A stretch of 64,000 nt of DNA from Skeletonema tropicum (GCA_037178625.1 CM074138.1:2108001-2172000), one strand, 5' to 3'. Counted from the first letter of the stretch, positions 10,901 to 20,583 are shown. The notes: generated by a model not told the origin, from the sequence alone. Program-made: numbers and translations.

Positions 10901-10931
10901 GAAGAAACGGAAACAGCACCACCCTGACTGA
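7902..10931 (+). CDS. LINE ORF3: RNase H, CCHC finger and Ulp1/SENP-like protease
   Basis: The frame opens right after a TGA at 7899-7901 and runs 1009 codons. There is no ATG until about codon 54, so it is probably reached by a +1 frameshift from ORF2, or this copy has an indel. RNase H spans about residues 75-230, with D82 (CTDGSY), E126 (RGEQLGM), D156 (FCDNKGT) and HVKAHQDD followed by VDCD near 224. A zinc finger of the type found at LINE C-termini follows (C341, C344, H352, C356). A Pro/Lys-rich linker (about 560-635) leads to a C48 peptidase domain (about 670-870) with H765 (THW), D782 (LWDSQG), Q832 and C838 (NGHDCGLF), matching the H-D-Q-C arrangement of SUMO proteases. The tail is strongly basic. 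What the protease cuts is unknown. Confidence 0.9.
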   Translation: MLDEPASSVVPTTILEYEDGSIKLLAQGPPLASQPEVVAPTTFLERLRSKGGEWMWDRISFSSDPSWIVEAIQRGSLFCCTDGSYMKKLAPEICGAAWVFYCAESQQWLKGEFTEHSKWANSYRGEQLGMLAIHLILLTIEEHYGVPLSNANIFCDNKGTILTFSRKYDRVPGSAKNNDILRVLRKIQRVSALAHKLSHVKAHQDDSLGYACLALEARLNVDCDFRAKAAIKRAIENFSSLPVTLSLPLEAAVVIIDGIKQTADLAKDLRYHVGKVKARQFYADEQLLHPDIFDSVAWEPLRLLLDRRPKMFNLWYAKQCSGYCGTGQMITRYDKNASDKCPNCGCFETADHLNRCKSRIRRGLLLDSINDLQEWMEGHCTHTCIQKWLPLFISLQGSTLFVDMVHSQGWRMSQQMRRVGNSLDRIGWRNVMEGKVSKEFLQMQKEHLLKNHSFLTIDSWTSGFLDKLLSLTHTQWICRNLTKHHRTQGTKALASREEILKEIEHQLNLGSDGLSAEARCLLEIPTDELYGKPTSELQYWLNAAVASRQAAGDESGGLLEPPSGQVTTGAKQREDRKSKPQGTSKTAAPARKPKALAPIFLPKKARRTAQPSALPTQPPTTLPPAVSPQQQDRIGLLQRNSDEDLHRCQVGALLRDVPANFQLCLQGGDKVRRDAMRSLRPPQWLNDEVINGYLLRVLLPKVNRQHVYIFNSFFMSTLLRTGADGRSAPSYNFDGVKRWGNRLRRKNKILGVKEIFVPINHSRTHWLLLRANTETKVITLWDSQGRKPGNQLYLTTMLRYLGDKYSELHGVPSDDWKAEWSLVDASNNSPKQTNGHDCGLFVLANATMLAQQIPLSPSSYNEGDFQLLDTRSRVAMLLWLASTNRPVPPAVRAVQSRRRQRPTQSNERSRNGQSKIKPLPAKKASAAVKHSKGKERAKRRRNNKRIIPGGPKTRGKILVTDPTPLQQTHSLLNKKRKAESVVFGEATLLATTQRHAPPKRKKRKQHHPD

Positions 10932-11143
10932 AAGAATTGAGTCCAAACTATGTGTCGCAGGAGCACTCTCACCTGGTTACAGACGCTTCGGCGTTTAAGA
11001 GGAGTCCTTGACTCCTACGGGAAGTTTCCCGTCTTGCTGTCTGGAAAGCCATTCGGCAATAGAAAAGACCGTACAGTTGTACCGAAGCAGGTCCCTTTTA
11101 GTATCATAGATATCTAATCTGATTAACTTTGTATTTATTTATT
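10932..11143 (+). other. LINE 3' UTR with three hairpins and (TATT)3 tail
   Basis: Three stem-loops follow one another: ACGC-TTCG-GCGT (10983-10994, a C(UUCG)G tetraloop), GGAGTC-CTT-GACTCC (11001-11015, extendable by one A-T pair) and ACGGGAA-GT-TTCCCGT (11017-11032). About 100 bp later the element ends in TATTTATTTATT (11132-11143), directly before the target-site duplication. Hairpins in LINE 3' UTRs can be the recognition site of the cognate reverse transcriptase. That role here is inference. Confidence 0.7.
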
Positions 11144-11159
11144 TATTATGGTACCTACA
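11144..11159. repeat. Right 16-bp target-site duplication of the LINE
   Basis: TATTATGGTACCTACA, identical to 2560-2575. The repeat unit continues from here as in uninterrupted copies. The exact left edge is ambiguous by a few bases because the element tail also ends in TATT. Confidence 0.93.
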
Positions 11160-12581
11160 AGAGAGCAGCTGCACTTCAACAGATGTGGCTGGCTGAGCCA
11201 ATCTATCTCAATCCCCTGTTTTTTCCCTTCAAATTTTGCTGCACAGCTCTCGTTGTTAATAAGACGGTTCACGGTTCGCCCCTTACTACTTGAACTTACG
11301 TTAGTTTGAGGTCTTAGATAGGTGCACGCGGAGAAATGAACAAATGACCCCATCCAGTGCTCGTCGTCAATACATAGATGATGAGGCTTTATCCTTTTAA
11401 AAGGCCTACAATCATAGAACTGGTGAAGTGTTTTGTTACAAGCAGCGTACTTATTTTATGTATTGAATATCCAGAAAAAGGATTTTGTTCAGATGTGCGA
11501 GTAACGCTTTCGCCTGAAAAAAGCCTTATCATGAACTAGAGTATATATTGATCAATAGATATTCATTATTCACAGGTCACAAAAGTTTGGCCGATACCAG
11601 CCAAGCAATTTCCTGTAAATATGGATACCCATTCACAAATGAATGGCCTGCATATGATTTCAGCCAAGCAACTACCTGTAAATAAGGTTCCTCCTACCAC
11701 AGTAAGGCCAAGGGTAATTATTAAGCTTTCCCCCGTAATTTCCCCTGAAAATAAAGCCTTATCGTGAATCGGAGAAGCTCTGAACTTGAACTCGTTACAA
11801 AGCAGCTGGTAGATAATCCTTATATACTTATGTTCCAGCTGAGCAAGCTTGCACTTGCAGTCCAAGTAATCTGGATATGACGATGTCACAAGAGGGCAGC
11901 TGCGCTTCGCTGTAGAGCTAAGTAAGTGTAAGGTTGCAATCTACAAGTAATCTGGGAAACAATGCCTTATCATCAATTGACGATGACGAACGTGGTGGGA
12001 ACATACTTTAGCATCTGCGTAACGTCTCCGTCTCCGAGCTGGAGTGAGAAATGCAGCCAGGTGAGCCTCTCTTTTGGCTAAGTATGCATCTGTTTACAGG
12101 TGCTAATCTTCATACTGAAATTCAAGTTGACTGAGTGGCCCTCTCTACACCGTAGTCTACGGGAGGGAACGGCTACATTTGGTACAAAAGTCAATTTTTC
12201 TATTTACATGGGGAGAATTCAAAAACCTCGTAGAAATCGCCAAACCAAACCCAGCGCATCCATCAGCATCTTCCATATGATTTTGCCTCTCTGTGGAGCT
12301 GAATGAGATTTGCGTTTGACCCCTACCTGTCTATCTATCTGGTATCCGATCCGGCGAGAGGCAGGAGACCTAACTTGTTGCATGCATGGTTGAAGGAATG
12401 AGATTGTGAGCGTAGTACTGATGCAGTAATGGCCAAACACTTCAACGTCAAGCTACAGTAGTGGACCATGATATATATAATATCATTAAGTCTAAAATGT
12501 CTGTTACTGTTACACTACTTTTGTTACTTTTACAGTACACTGATTATAATGCACTCGATTCTGGAGATTGCCTGTGTCTTC

Positions 12582-13031
12582 TTAAATGGAATATTGATGA
12601 AGCTTACCGAGCTTCCTTGCTCTCAATACGGCCCTCCTTGTCTCGGCTGACGAGACAAGAGCAACATCCTCACACCTCAAACATTCAGACGGCCCTTGTC
12701 TCGCCTGCTCTGCGAGAACTGCATGTACGCATCGACGTCTGCAAGCCTGCACCTCGAGCGCAGAGGCAGGTGTGAGTAGATGAGCAATACCAATCCAGGA
12801 GCCTCTATCTTCTTCGGATGTCCAATCACAATCACTTGCACGAGCTCGGACTTGGAGGACGTCTTGCTTGATGGTTCGTTTCATTGAGTTGTATTCTGCG
12901 GCGGTGTACCACAGCTCGCTTCTGTTTTTGTCCTCGTGCCTAGGAACAATATAAAGCTGTGCTGTTTTGGCAAATCGCACATGCGCATGGTTGCGTTTGA
13001 GTGGGAAGTCTACGATCAATTCTTGCGCCAT
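12582..13031 (-). CDS. Small conserved protein of the tandem repeat, copy 3
   Basis: The third copy of the 149-residue frame starts at the ATG complementary to 13029-13031. The predicted protein matches copy 1 residue for residue as far as I compared them, including the SELWYT block and the Arg/Ala-rich C-terminal half. A 2-bp insertion upstream changes the frame of the upstream open extension but not this frame, which supports the choice of start. Function is unknown. Confidence 0.5.
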   Translation of the reverse strand: MAQELIVDFPLKRNHAHVRFAKTAQLYIVPRHEDKNRSELWYTAAEYNSMKRTIKQDVLQVRARASDCDWTSEEDRGSWIGIAHLLTPASALEVQACRRRCVHAVLAEQARQGPSECLRCEDVALVSSAETRRAVLRARKLGKLHQYSI

Positions 13032-13110
13032 GTTCAAGTTCTGTTGTGTGTATTTATGAGATGTGAGGTGTGAGTCAAAGCTGTGCGAGTTGCATTCCAA
13101 GTAATCTGGA

Positions 13111-14078
13111 TATTATGGTACCTACAAGAGAGCAGCTGCACTTCAACAGATGTGGCTGGCTGAGCCAATCTATCTCAATCCCCTGTTTTCTCCCTTCAAA
13201 TTTTGCTGCACAGCTCTCGTTGTTAATAAGATGGTTCACGGTTCGCCCCTTACTACTTGAACTTACGTTAGTTTGAGGTCTTAGATAGGTGCACGCGGAG
13301 AAATGAACAAATGACCCCATCCAGTGCTCGTCGTCAATACATAGATGATGAGGCTTTATCCTTTTAAAAGGCCTACAATCATAGAACTGGTGAAGTGTTT
13401 TGTTACAAGCAGCGTACTTATTTTTATGTATTGAATATTCAGAAAAAGGATTTTTTTCAGATGTGCGAACTCATTGTTTGCGAACTCCTCTCTCGAATTC
13501 GCAGCTCCTTGATTGTTTAACGCTTTCGCCTGAAAAAAGCCTTATCATGCATTGTAGAATCCGAGAAGCTGTGAACTTGAACTGGTATATTTTGATATAG
13601 CGGAAACCCCTTATTTACAGTTCACAAAAGTTTGGCCGATACCAGCCAAGCAATTTCCTGTAAATATGGATACCCATTCACAAATGAATGACCTGCATAT
13701 GATTTCAGCCAAGCAACTACCTGTAAATAAGGTTACTCCTACCAAAGTAATCTGGATATTATGGTACGAGAGAGCAGCTGCACTTCAACAGATGTGGCTG
13801 GCTGAGCCAATCTACCTCAATCCCCTGTTTTCTCCTTTCAAATATTGAATAACAGCTCTCGTTGTTAATAAGACGGTTGTTCTCGGTTCGCCCCTTACTA
13901 CTTGAACTTACGTTAGCTTGAGGTCTTAGATAGGTGCACGCGGAGAAATGAACAAATGACCCCATCCAATGCTCGTCGTCAATACATAAATGACGAAGCT
14001 TTATCCTTTTAAAAGGCCTACAATCATAGAAGCAGTGAAAATGTTTTGTTAGATACAAGCAGCGTACTCATTTTATGT
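13111..14078. repeat. Rearranged, truncated copies of the tandem repeat
   Basis: The unit restarts at 13111, follows the consensus to about 13460, then carries a ~50-bp stretch not in other copies (13465-13515). It then loses much of the unit and rejoins at the CCGATACCAGCCAAGC segment (13637). Another restart at 13758 (TATTATGGTACGAGAG) runs to about 14078, where the direct repeat of the next element interrupts it. No gene is seen. Confidence 0.8.
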
Positions 14079-14253
14079 ACCGTTAAAAGTAGCACGGCAC
14101 GCTATGATTACGTAATAAACAGACTAATCAGTACTACTGCGATAACATCAACTAATAATATAAATACATGGTACGGATACAAAACAAGGATAAAGATTGG
14201 TGAGAAGTGAGTGATCGTATGAGAGTATGAGACGTTCCGTGCTACGCGAAACG
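14079..14253 (-). repeat. 175-bp terminal direct repeat, left copy
   Basis: The sequence from ACCGTTAAAAGTAGCACGG to GCTACGCGAAACG is repeated at 20407-20583 with a few substitutions and small indels. Its two ends are imperfect inverted repeats of each other around GTAGCACGG-ACG. A third copy, in the opposite orientation and split by nested insertions, lies at 27487-29120. For a minus-strand retroelement this would be the 3' LTR. The purine run CGGGGAG (minus strand, just inside at 14254-14260) could be the polypurine tract. The ends are not TG...CA. Confidence 0.7.
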
Positions 14254-16062
14254 CTCCCCGTGAATTGTAAGCTTACGTTTGCGATTCATAAGTAAGTCTC
14301 CCCGGAAACCTTCTCATCAATTATCGTGTACTGATGTGGGTAATATATCAAGTCGTTGAGAAGTTGAATCCTCTTGTATAAAGGTAAAATCTCCGTGAGC
14401 GTGCCTGAGTAGCTGTCTCCAGGAGGTATTATCGACACCTGTAAAATTCCTGTTGTGGTATACTCACCCCTGATCATACGATGTCTGACTGAGTTGTGTA
14501 GCGGATGTTGGAGTATTCGTAACCTTCACCATACTGTAATTGTCACAAAAGAAATCAGGTGCTCAGTCGATTGGTATACCGGACATCTTTAGTTTGACCT
14601 TCAGTGCAACTGTCAAATCCCTCGCGAGGCGCATCGCGACCATCTCGGCTCCAAAAGTTGCAGGTTCAACCATCAACCATACTCTGCTTCTTGCTTATTA
14701 AACAATAAGATTCTGGTCGTCGCCTTCTCTCCCAACGGAACTGGTATTCCCGCTGGGTCTTCCTCAATCATCTCCAGTAAAAAAACTTCCAATTTGTGCC
14801 ATGCTTAGGGGCTTCTTCGACATGTATTGTAGACATAGCAAGTCTCCTATCTGGATACCTATCCAGGTAACGTGTGATTCCGTACACAGCTTTTGTGGTT
14901 AAGACGAGGTGCGGTCATGTAATGTGACATGATGGCGACGTCAATCTGGATATAAATGCGTCCAAATCCAATCGATCGAAACATTCCCATGATCTGTTGA
15001 TATCTAGTTGAACACTGTTTTAACTCTCCCCGTTGGCCGCTGGGTGCATTCAGCCCATTATGCTGGTCGGTATTAATGCACCGAATGTAACATGTTCTGA
15101 TCGTGATTGTGGTCAAAGTGATCCCTACATATCGGCTGGGTCAATCTTCACTAGCCTCAACCGTCTCCCCGTAAACACCTTTCAATGTACATCCTTTCCA
15201 TGTAACTTCTCAGATGCATCGGGGTTTTGTACTCCCGAGTGTCGCGGGATGCTTTGACTACATCGTAGAAACGGTCTTATTGCTACATGCCAATTGATCG
15301 TCGTACATATGAGTTGCTGGTATCTTTACCTCTCTCACCGCTTTAGTTCGGTGTCTAGCTCTAGCCTTCTGGATAAGGTAGCCTGGTATCTTCCTGTGTC
15401 AACTTAATTGATTGAGTTCTCTCTACTCCTTCTCATGCATCGTGTTGTCTCAGAGGTTCTTCGAAAGTTTGCCATGTCCTTCTTCCTGCCCGAGGTCGTT
15501 TATTATTCTCAGAGCTTGATCATCACTACGTTCGGGTTCTTGGTTGTTGGTAGGATGTCATCTACGTCGACGATATTATCTCATAATAAGTGATGGATTG
15601 TGTCCCTAATCTCGTGTCTTGGGAGAGACTCTTCATCCTGTACACATCTTTGGCAAGCAGAACAAATGATGTTGCGCATAGTGACAAATCTTCACTTCGT
15701 TCCCTTCATCTTCACTATCTCAGGTAATTCTAGCTTCGAACCACGTTCTCACTTAATTCAAGCATGCGTTGCCCATACGAATATTTGTGGTCGGTACGTC
15801 TCTAATGGCAGTCATGTAGGTGAGGTAGGCATTGCCCCTTGGATGACAGATCTGGATCTATATCTGTGCTGTTTTGTGAGCCCTAACTTTGATGCGTCTG
15901 ACTGTTCGGGCTGCTGGGCTTATCCGCTTTGTCTTTGCTCAGTATTCGTTCGCGGCAATTTATACAATACTCTGCATGTTCAAGGAGTCATTTCCTCACA
16001 ACCTCTCCTACATTCCGATAGGTGTCGCCTGTATTGCTTGTGTAACATGTTGAATGCGTGCT

Positions 16063-16148
16063 TCTCGCATGTCTATACATCTTTAAGTCGGTCTCTTGTT
16101 GTCGTTCTCGCATGTCTATACATCTTTAAGTCGGTCTCTTGTTGTCGT
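16063..16148. repeat. Two-copy 43-bp tandem duplication
   Basis: The segment beginning TCTCGCATGTCTATACATC is repeated head to tail with period 43. It lies inside the decayed element. Confidence 0.85.
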
Positions 16149-17504
16149 GGTTATATCGCCTCGTTTCAGCCATTTACATTTGTTCGTTTATATCACCTCG
16201 TATCAGTCATATATTTGTGTGTCAAATTGTCCAGTGCGTCTCTGGTTCGACTCGAATTAGCCTGGCCTATATCTCGTGTTACAGCATCATGAGCGAGGTA
16301 TATTACTCATATTCTCCCCGTATGCCGAGTCTTAAGTTGGTCTAGTTGGTGATTGGTCGAATCAGTCTCATGAAGTCGTGTGGTGGCTTTACCCCATCTA
16401 CCACTATCGGCATCTAACCGTCCGCAATACCCTATTGATGGCACCCCGTACTCTGTCAGACCTTCTTGCCATTTGGGATTGGTCACACCTTGATATATTC
16501 GAATTCATTTGCAACTCTAGTATCCAGTGATAATAGGGATTTGTGATCCCTAGTCTCAGTGCCCTAATTAGTAGTTCGATGCAAGGTTAGCTGTTGTTGT
16601 CGTCTCATACTAAGCAGGCTTGTTGTAAGCAGGCTTGTTGTCCATGCATCTAGAGTCGTCTCCAAATGTGTTTGTCATACAATTGCTCTCAAGGATTGTC
16701 AGGAGGCGTCACCTTAACAGCGAGTCCTACGCTCGGTCTTAACGTCCTAGTTTCATGAAACTCACTAACAATAATCACTAAGCTATCGAGTCGGCTTCTC
16801 GGAAATGTTTTGCTCTGCTCTGCTAACGCGAATATGCCCATGTAAGGTATCACGGTGTTCACACCATTGTTATCATAATATTGACGTCAACTTGATGCTA
16901 TATGGCCGCTTTGTGGGTCATCCAATCTTTCTCATGTCGCTTTCATTCGACCCGACCAAAGCATTCTTCAATATCATTTCTTCATCATTTCTTCATTTGC
17001 ACTCTTCTGCCAATATCTTGGTATGTACTATCTCGTTGATTTCCTCTGCCATTATGTCGGGTGATACTTCACATCTGGCATTTCATCCACATTCATCCGT
17101 AGTATCATAGGTATCTTCACGTCGGGCTCTATGATTAGCGTGAACATCATTTGCATCTGCTATGAACGCAGCTCCTTGTTGCATTGGACTCTGTCTCTTT
17201 TATTTTCCTCTTCTATCTGCCTCTTCTATACCATTTCTTTTATCTGCCTCTTCTATGCCATCTTAGGGATGTCAAGTATCAACCTTCTCCCCTGCTTGAC
17301 ATGCACTTATATTGGTCTACACGAGGTATTGCTGCCCTTTCTTTGATCATATCGAGTGTCTCCCGTTCCTGGATTTAACCCGTCTCCAGTTCAGAGCGCA
17401 TTGTTTTCACCGTGTTGTATCAATCGTCCTTCACTCTGGGCTCCTCGCTGGCAAGATACTCTGGAGTATCGCATGATGTCTTGGTACCAGTCACGGCTCC
17501 AACA

Positions 17505-17599
17505 TTTGTTCGTCCTTTGTCCGCAGGGCGTTTCTCCATCAATCTATTCTCTTCAGCATTGTTCGTCCTTTGTCCGCAGGGCATTTCTCCATCAATTTG
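17505..17599. repeat. Two-copy ~53-bp tandem duplication
   Basis: TTGTTCGTCCTTTGTCCGCA with the following CTCCATCAAT occurs twice with period 53. A similar doubled segment, CTTATCATGATGGATAATAA with GTCCGTGGTC-like ends, follows at about 17610-17705. Confidence 0.8.
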
Positions 17600-18489
17600 G
17601 ATTATCATCCGCTCATCATGATGGATAGTAACGTCCTTGTCTGTGGTCTGTTCTTCTTCAAATTACCTCCTCGGCTTATCATGATGGATAATAACGTCCG
17701 CGGTCGTGTACTTCTGACTACATCCAATTTCCTGTCTCTTATACCTTGTCGTATATGCTACCGCTTGTATTCGCATCCGCTGTTATCAAAGCGACGCAGC
17801 TTGTACTAGATATTGGCTACGCTTATACTGAGAGATCTTATGCCAAGATGACGTCTTCCTATCTCTTGACATCTCAACCACCTCAAGTCGCGCTTCAAAA
17901 TAAGAGTACTTGTCGATTGTTAACTCTCATGTTCGCTTCTGATTCACTTTGAATACCCGTGTACCATTACACGCATCTATTATTTGCTCTGCCATAGAGT
18001 TCCAGAGTAATCAACTCTGTAGCTACGATCTTCTACGCCGATCCCAAGGCATTTTGTATGTACAACATCATGATATTTTCTTCGTCCCTGCCTCATCACA
18101 TGACATGAAGCTATTCCCTTTCAAAAGTACTTGCTGGCGAGCCGTTTCTTGCTATGTGATCGAGTTGCCACCTATTCCTTATATTTTTCAAGCAAGTGCT
18201 GTCCATTTCTCACTTTCTCGCCCTCTCTCTTCCTGGAGGAAGAGTGGTCCCCCCCTTCTTTCTAGCGATATCATGGAACTCTGTCTGCGGGTGTATTCAT
18301 TATAGACCCCTCGACGGTCAACATCAATTCTCGTTAGAGGGTGTCATTATTCGTTGTGATGGTTCACTGATCTGTATGTTCGCACGAATTGTTGCAAAGT
18401 ACTTGCACATGCATATCATCAGAGTAACTTTCATGCCTCGGTTCAAAATGCCATAACCTTAAATGTCAGAGTTTTGCTGTAGCTGTAAG

Positions 18490-18553
18490 CGTTCAAGCAT
18501 TCATCTTGTGTTTCACATTATCGTTCAAGCATTCATCTTGTGTTTCACATTGC
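18490..18553. repeat. Two-copy 32-bp tandem duplication
   Basis: CGTTCAAGCATTCATCTTGT and the following TTTCACATT occur twice head to tail, with no visible substitution. Confidence 0.85.
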
Positions 18554-18889
18554 TTATAATCGGGTCTAGAGGTCAACCTCTCTTCGACTTTCATTTGTAA
18601 TCGACTTCTTATCGAGAGCACGCCCGAATACTATCTCACATTTATGCTCTCAAAAGGATTGATATTCATACTTGTCACGTTTCATCTCATTCCCATGTTG
18701 GAATTCTTGTATTCCTCTGATAGTATCTTGTCTCCGATTCTATGTCAGACCTCTCCATGAGGTTTTGGATATGTACTCGGCATCTGTGACGTGCAACCCA
18801 TTACGAACGCTCTCGTTCTGGTCCGATGAGTCAAATCCCTAAGATCTCTCAGAGTTCATGTGCATCTGTTGGTTAACCGCTGATCTTGC

Positions 18890-19050
18890 TGTTTATCTGT
18901 CTCTTAGTCCTGCTCAACTTTCTTCGGTATTCTTCTCCTTGAATACAGCAGTATTGTTTATCTGTCTCTTGTTCCTGCTCAGTTTTCTTCGGAATTCTTC
19001 TCCTCGAATACAGCAGTATCCTTCTGATTATCTTCTTCGGTATTCTTCTC
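18890..19050. repeat. 65-bp tandem repeat, two copies plus a partial third
   Basis: The unit beginning TGTTTATCTGTCTCTT and containing CTTCGGTATTCTTCTCC is present at 18890 and 18955 with a few substitutions. Part of it recurs near 19027. Confidence 0.8.
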
Positions 19051-19547
19051 CCGGATATCAAAAGCTTCACGTGTCATGTGTCATCAAGTTGATTATCATG
19101 TTCAACATCTCTCCTTCTCTAGTATCTCCCCTCGGCTTTCGTCCAAGGTGCAGCCACTCTAATCTAATCAATATGACATAGTTAACGGTGACCCTATCTG
19201 GGTGCGCATTAGTATTCGTCTCATTTTACTATTCTGGCCTTTTCAGCTCTCTTGTCGTCTCTCGTACGAAATACTTCTATTGCACTTCTCTTCCTGACCA
19301 ATCATGGTCCCTATTCTTTTTCACTTACCAACATTACAGGCACTCCGGCCGTCTCACTTTACGCCAGGCACTTCGGCCCTCTTTTCCGTCAGGCACTGCG
19401 ACCATGACTATTACTGTTTCTGCTCTATATTAGTTTCTTTTCACTGCTCTCTACTATTTTCTTTCTGCTCTGCGGCGCTGACAACGTTCTTTGGCACTTC
19501 GGCTCAGTTTCTAGGTGCGGCACTTTGGCTCTGTTTCTTTGGCACCT

Positions 19548-19655
19548 TTAGCACTTCGGCTCTGACCTACGGCCTCCCCGTTCTGGAGAATAAATAGCAC
19601 TTCGGCTCTGACCATACGGCCTCCCCGTTCTGGAGATTAAATAGCACCACGGCTC
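19548..19655. repeat. Two-copy ~51-bp tandem duplication
   Basis: AGCACTTCGGCTCTGACC, CGGCCTCCCCGTTCTGGAGA and TTAAATAGCAC occur in order twice. A run of related GCACTTCGGC and GGCACT words precedes it from about 19365. Confidence 0.75.
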
Positions 19656-19904
19656 TTACTTGCCACACCACGGTGGTCTTTTTCGCTGCTGACACGGCTT
19701 TCCTGGTGCCTCACCTCCACGGGTGACCAATTTGCTGACACGACTTCGCTCATCTTGCCTTTACTATCGCTGATTATTTACTGTTTACTACTGCTACTGA
19801 CTGCGATTATTTTCGTTTCCGACAACACTGCACGTTGCCAACACTAATTATTTTCGTTTCCGACAACACTGCACGTTGCCAATGCTATTTCCACTATTTC
19901 GCTT

Positions 19905-20150
19905 CGTTTGCCCATCACCAGGCTTTTCCGTCCTTACACCAGGACCAGTACAGGCTTTTCCGTCCATACACCAGGACTGTTCGTTTGCCCACCACCGGGC
20001 TTTTCCGTCCATACACCAGGACTGGGGTACTATTCATTTGCCCACCACCGGGCTTTTCCGTCCATACACCAGGACTGGGGTACTATTCATTTGCCCACCA
20101 CCGGGCTTTTCCGTCCATACACCAGGACTGGGTACTATTCATTTCCAGCT
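19905..20150. repeat. Minisatellite, ~54-bp unit, about four copies
   Basis: The unit contains TTTGCCCACCACCGGGC, TTTTCCGTCCATACACCAGG and ACTGGGGTACTATTCAT. The last three copies are almost identical and the first is shorter and diverged. All three plus-strand frames stay open through the array, as expected for a stop-free repeat. The ORFs there are not evidence of genes. Confidence 0.85.
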
Positions 20151-20406
20151 CCACGTCTAGTGGTGCCGTTTGGGCCAATTCCTTTTATGCAGACGGGGGC
20201 ATTCCTCCCCAGCAGGGCCAATTTATTTATCGCCAGCATTCCTCGGCGATGGTTGTTGATATCCCAGGTGTCCTTACTGGGGGGCCAATTATTATGCCGG
20301 CATCCTCGGCAATTCATTATATCGATATCGAATCGCTTTCCTTCTTTCTTCCCCCCCTTCGACGCTGCTGCCTTCGTAATTGCAGCGGAGAATAACTGTC
20401 TGATAA

Positions 20407-20583
20407 ACCGTTAAAAGTAGCACGGCACGCTATGATTACGTAATAAACAGACTAATCAGTACTTCTGCGATAACATCAACTAATAATATAATTACATGGT
20501 ACGGATACAAAAACAAGGATAAAGATTGGTGAGAAGTGAGTGATCGTATGAGCGTAGTGAGACGTTCCGTGCTACGCGAAACG
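20407..20583 (-). repeat. 177-bp terminal direct repeat, right copy
   Basis: This is the counterpart of 14079-14253 with a few substitutions and small indels. For a minus-strand element it would be the 5' LTR. Confidence 0.7.

Larger units (their letters stand above)
2576..11143 (+). mobile_element. Full-length non-LTR (LINE) retrotransposon with APE, RT, RNase H and Ulp1-like protease
   Basis: The 8568-bp element is bounded by a perfect 16-bp target-site duplication, has no terminal repeats and ends in a short (TATT)3 tail. In order it holds a 94-bp 5' UTR, ORF1 (2670-3563), ORF2 with apurinic-type endonuclease and reverse transcriptase (3563-7912), ORF3 with RNase H, a CCHC finger and an Ulp1/SENP-like protease (7902-10931), and a ~210-bp 3' UTR with three hairpins. 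All catalytic motifs I looked for are present and there is no internal stop except at the ORF2/ORF3 boundary. Together with the perfect target-site duplication this suggests a recent insertion. An APE-type LINE carrying both RNase H and a SUMO-protease-like domain is unusual. The clade cannot be assigned without a phylogeny. Confidence 0.93.
11144..13110. repeat. Tandem repeat unit, complete copy (R2)
   Basis: A 1967-bp unit runs to the next TATTATGGTACCTACA at 13111. It is almost identical to 595-2559, with a few substitutions and a 2-bp GT insertion near 13046. It carries the third copy of the small minus-strand reading frame. The rest shows no gene that I can support. The minus-strand frame at 11566-11889, also present at 1017-1340, looks like chance openness. 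Confidence 0.9.
14079..20583 (-). mobile_element. Probable decayed LTR retrotransposon (minus strand)
   Basis: Direct repeats of 175 and 177 bp enclose ~6.15 kb with no intact gene. The plus strand is strikingly pyrimidine-rich for kilobases, so the minus strand is purine-rich, as coding strands of retroelements often are. The minus strand next to the right repeat reads GGTTTATCAGACAG, resembling a primer-binding site for initiator tRNA-Met. A minus-strand frame near 15610-15690 contains ICSACQRC, of the CxxCQ type seen in integrase zinc domains, soon followed by stops. I could not recover RT or integrase core motifs. No matching target-site duplication was found, and the left flank is the tandem repeat while the right is not, so one end may be rearranged. 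Confidence 0.5.

Noticed and set aside
15557..15580. VIYVDDII on the plus strand, resembling an RT active site
   Set aside because: It is bounded by stops within a few codons on both sides, has no other RT motif around it, and the element appears to run on the minus strand.
15600..16292. 230-codon plus-strand frame
   Set aside because: It is Cys/Leu/Ser-rich, has no family, contains a 43-bp tandem duplication, and lies in pyrimidine-rich DNA that keeps plus frames open by composition.
19905..20150. Regular repeats that could suggest a CRISPR array
   Set aside because: The repeats are contiguous ~54-bp units without unique spacers, in a eukaryotic genome; a minisatellite explains them.
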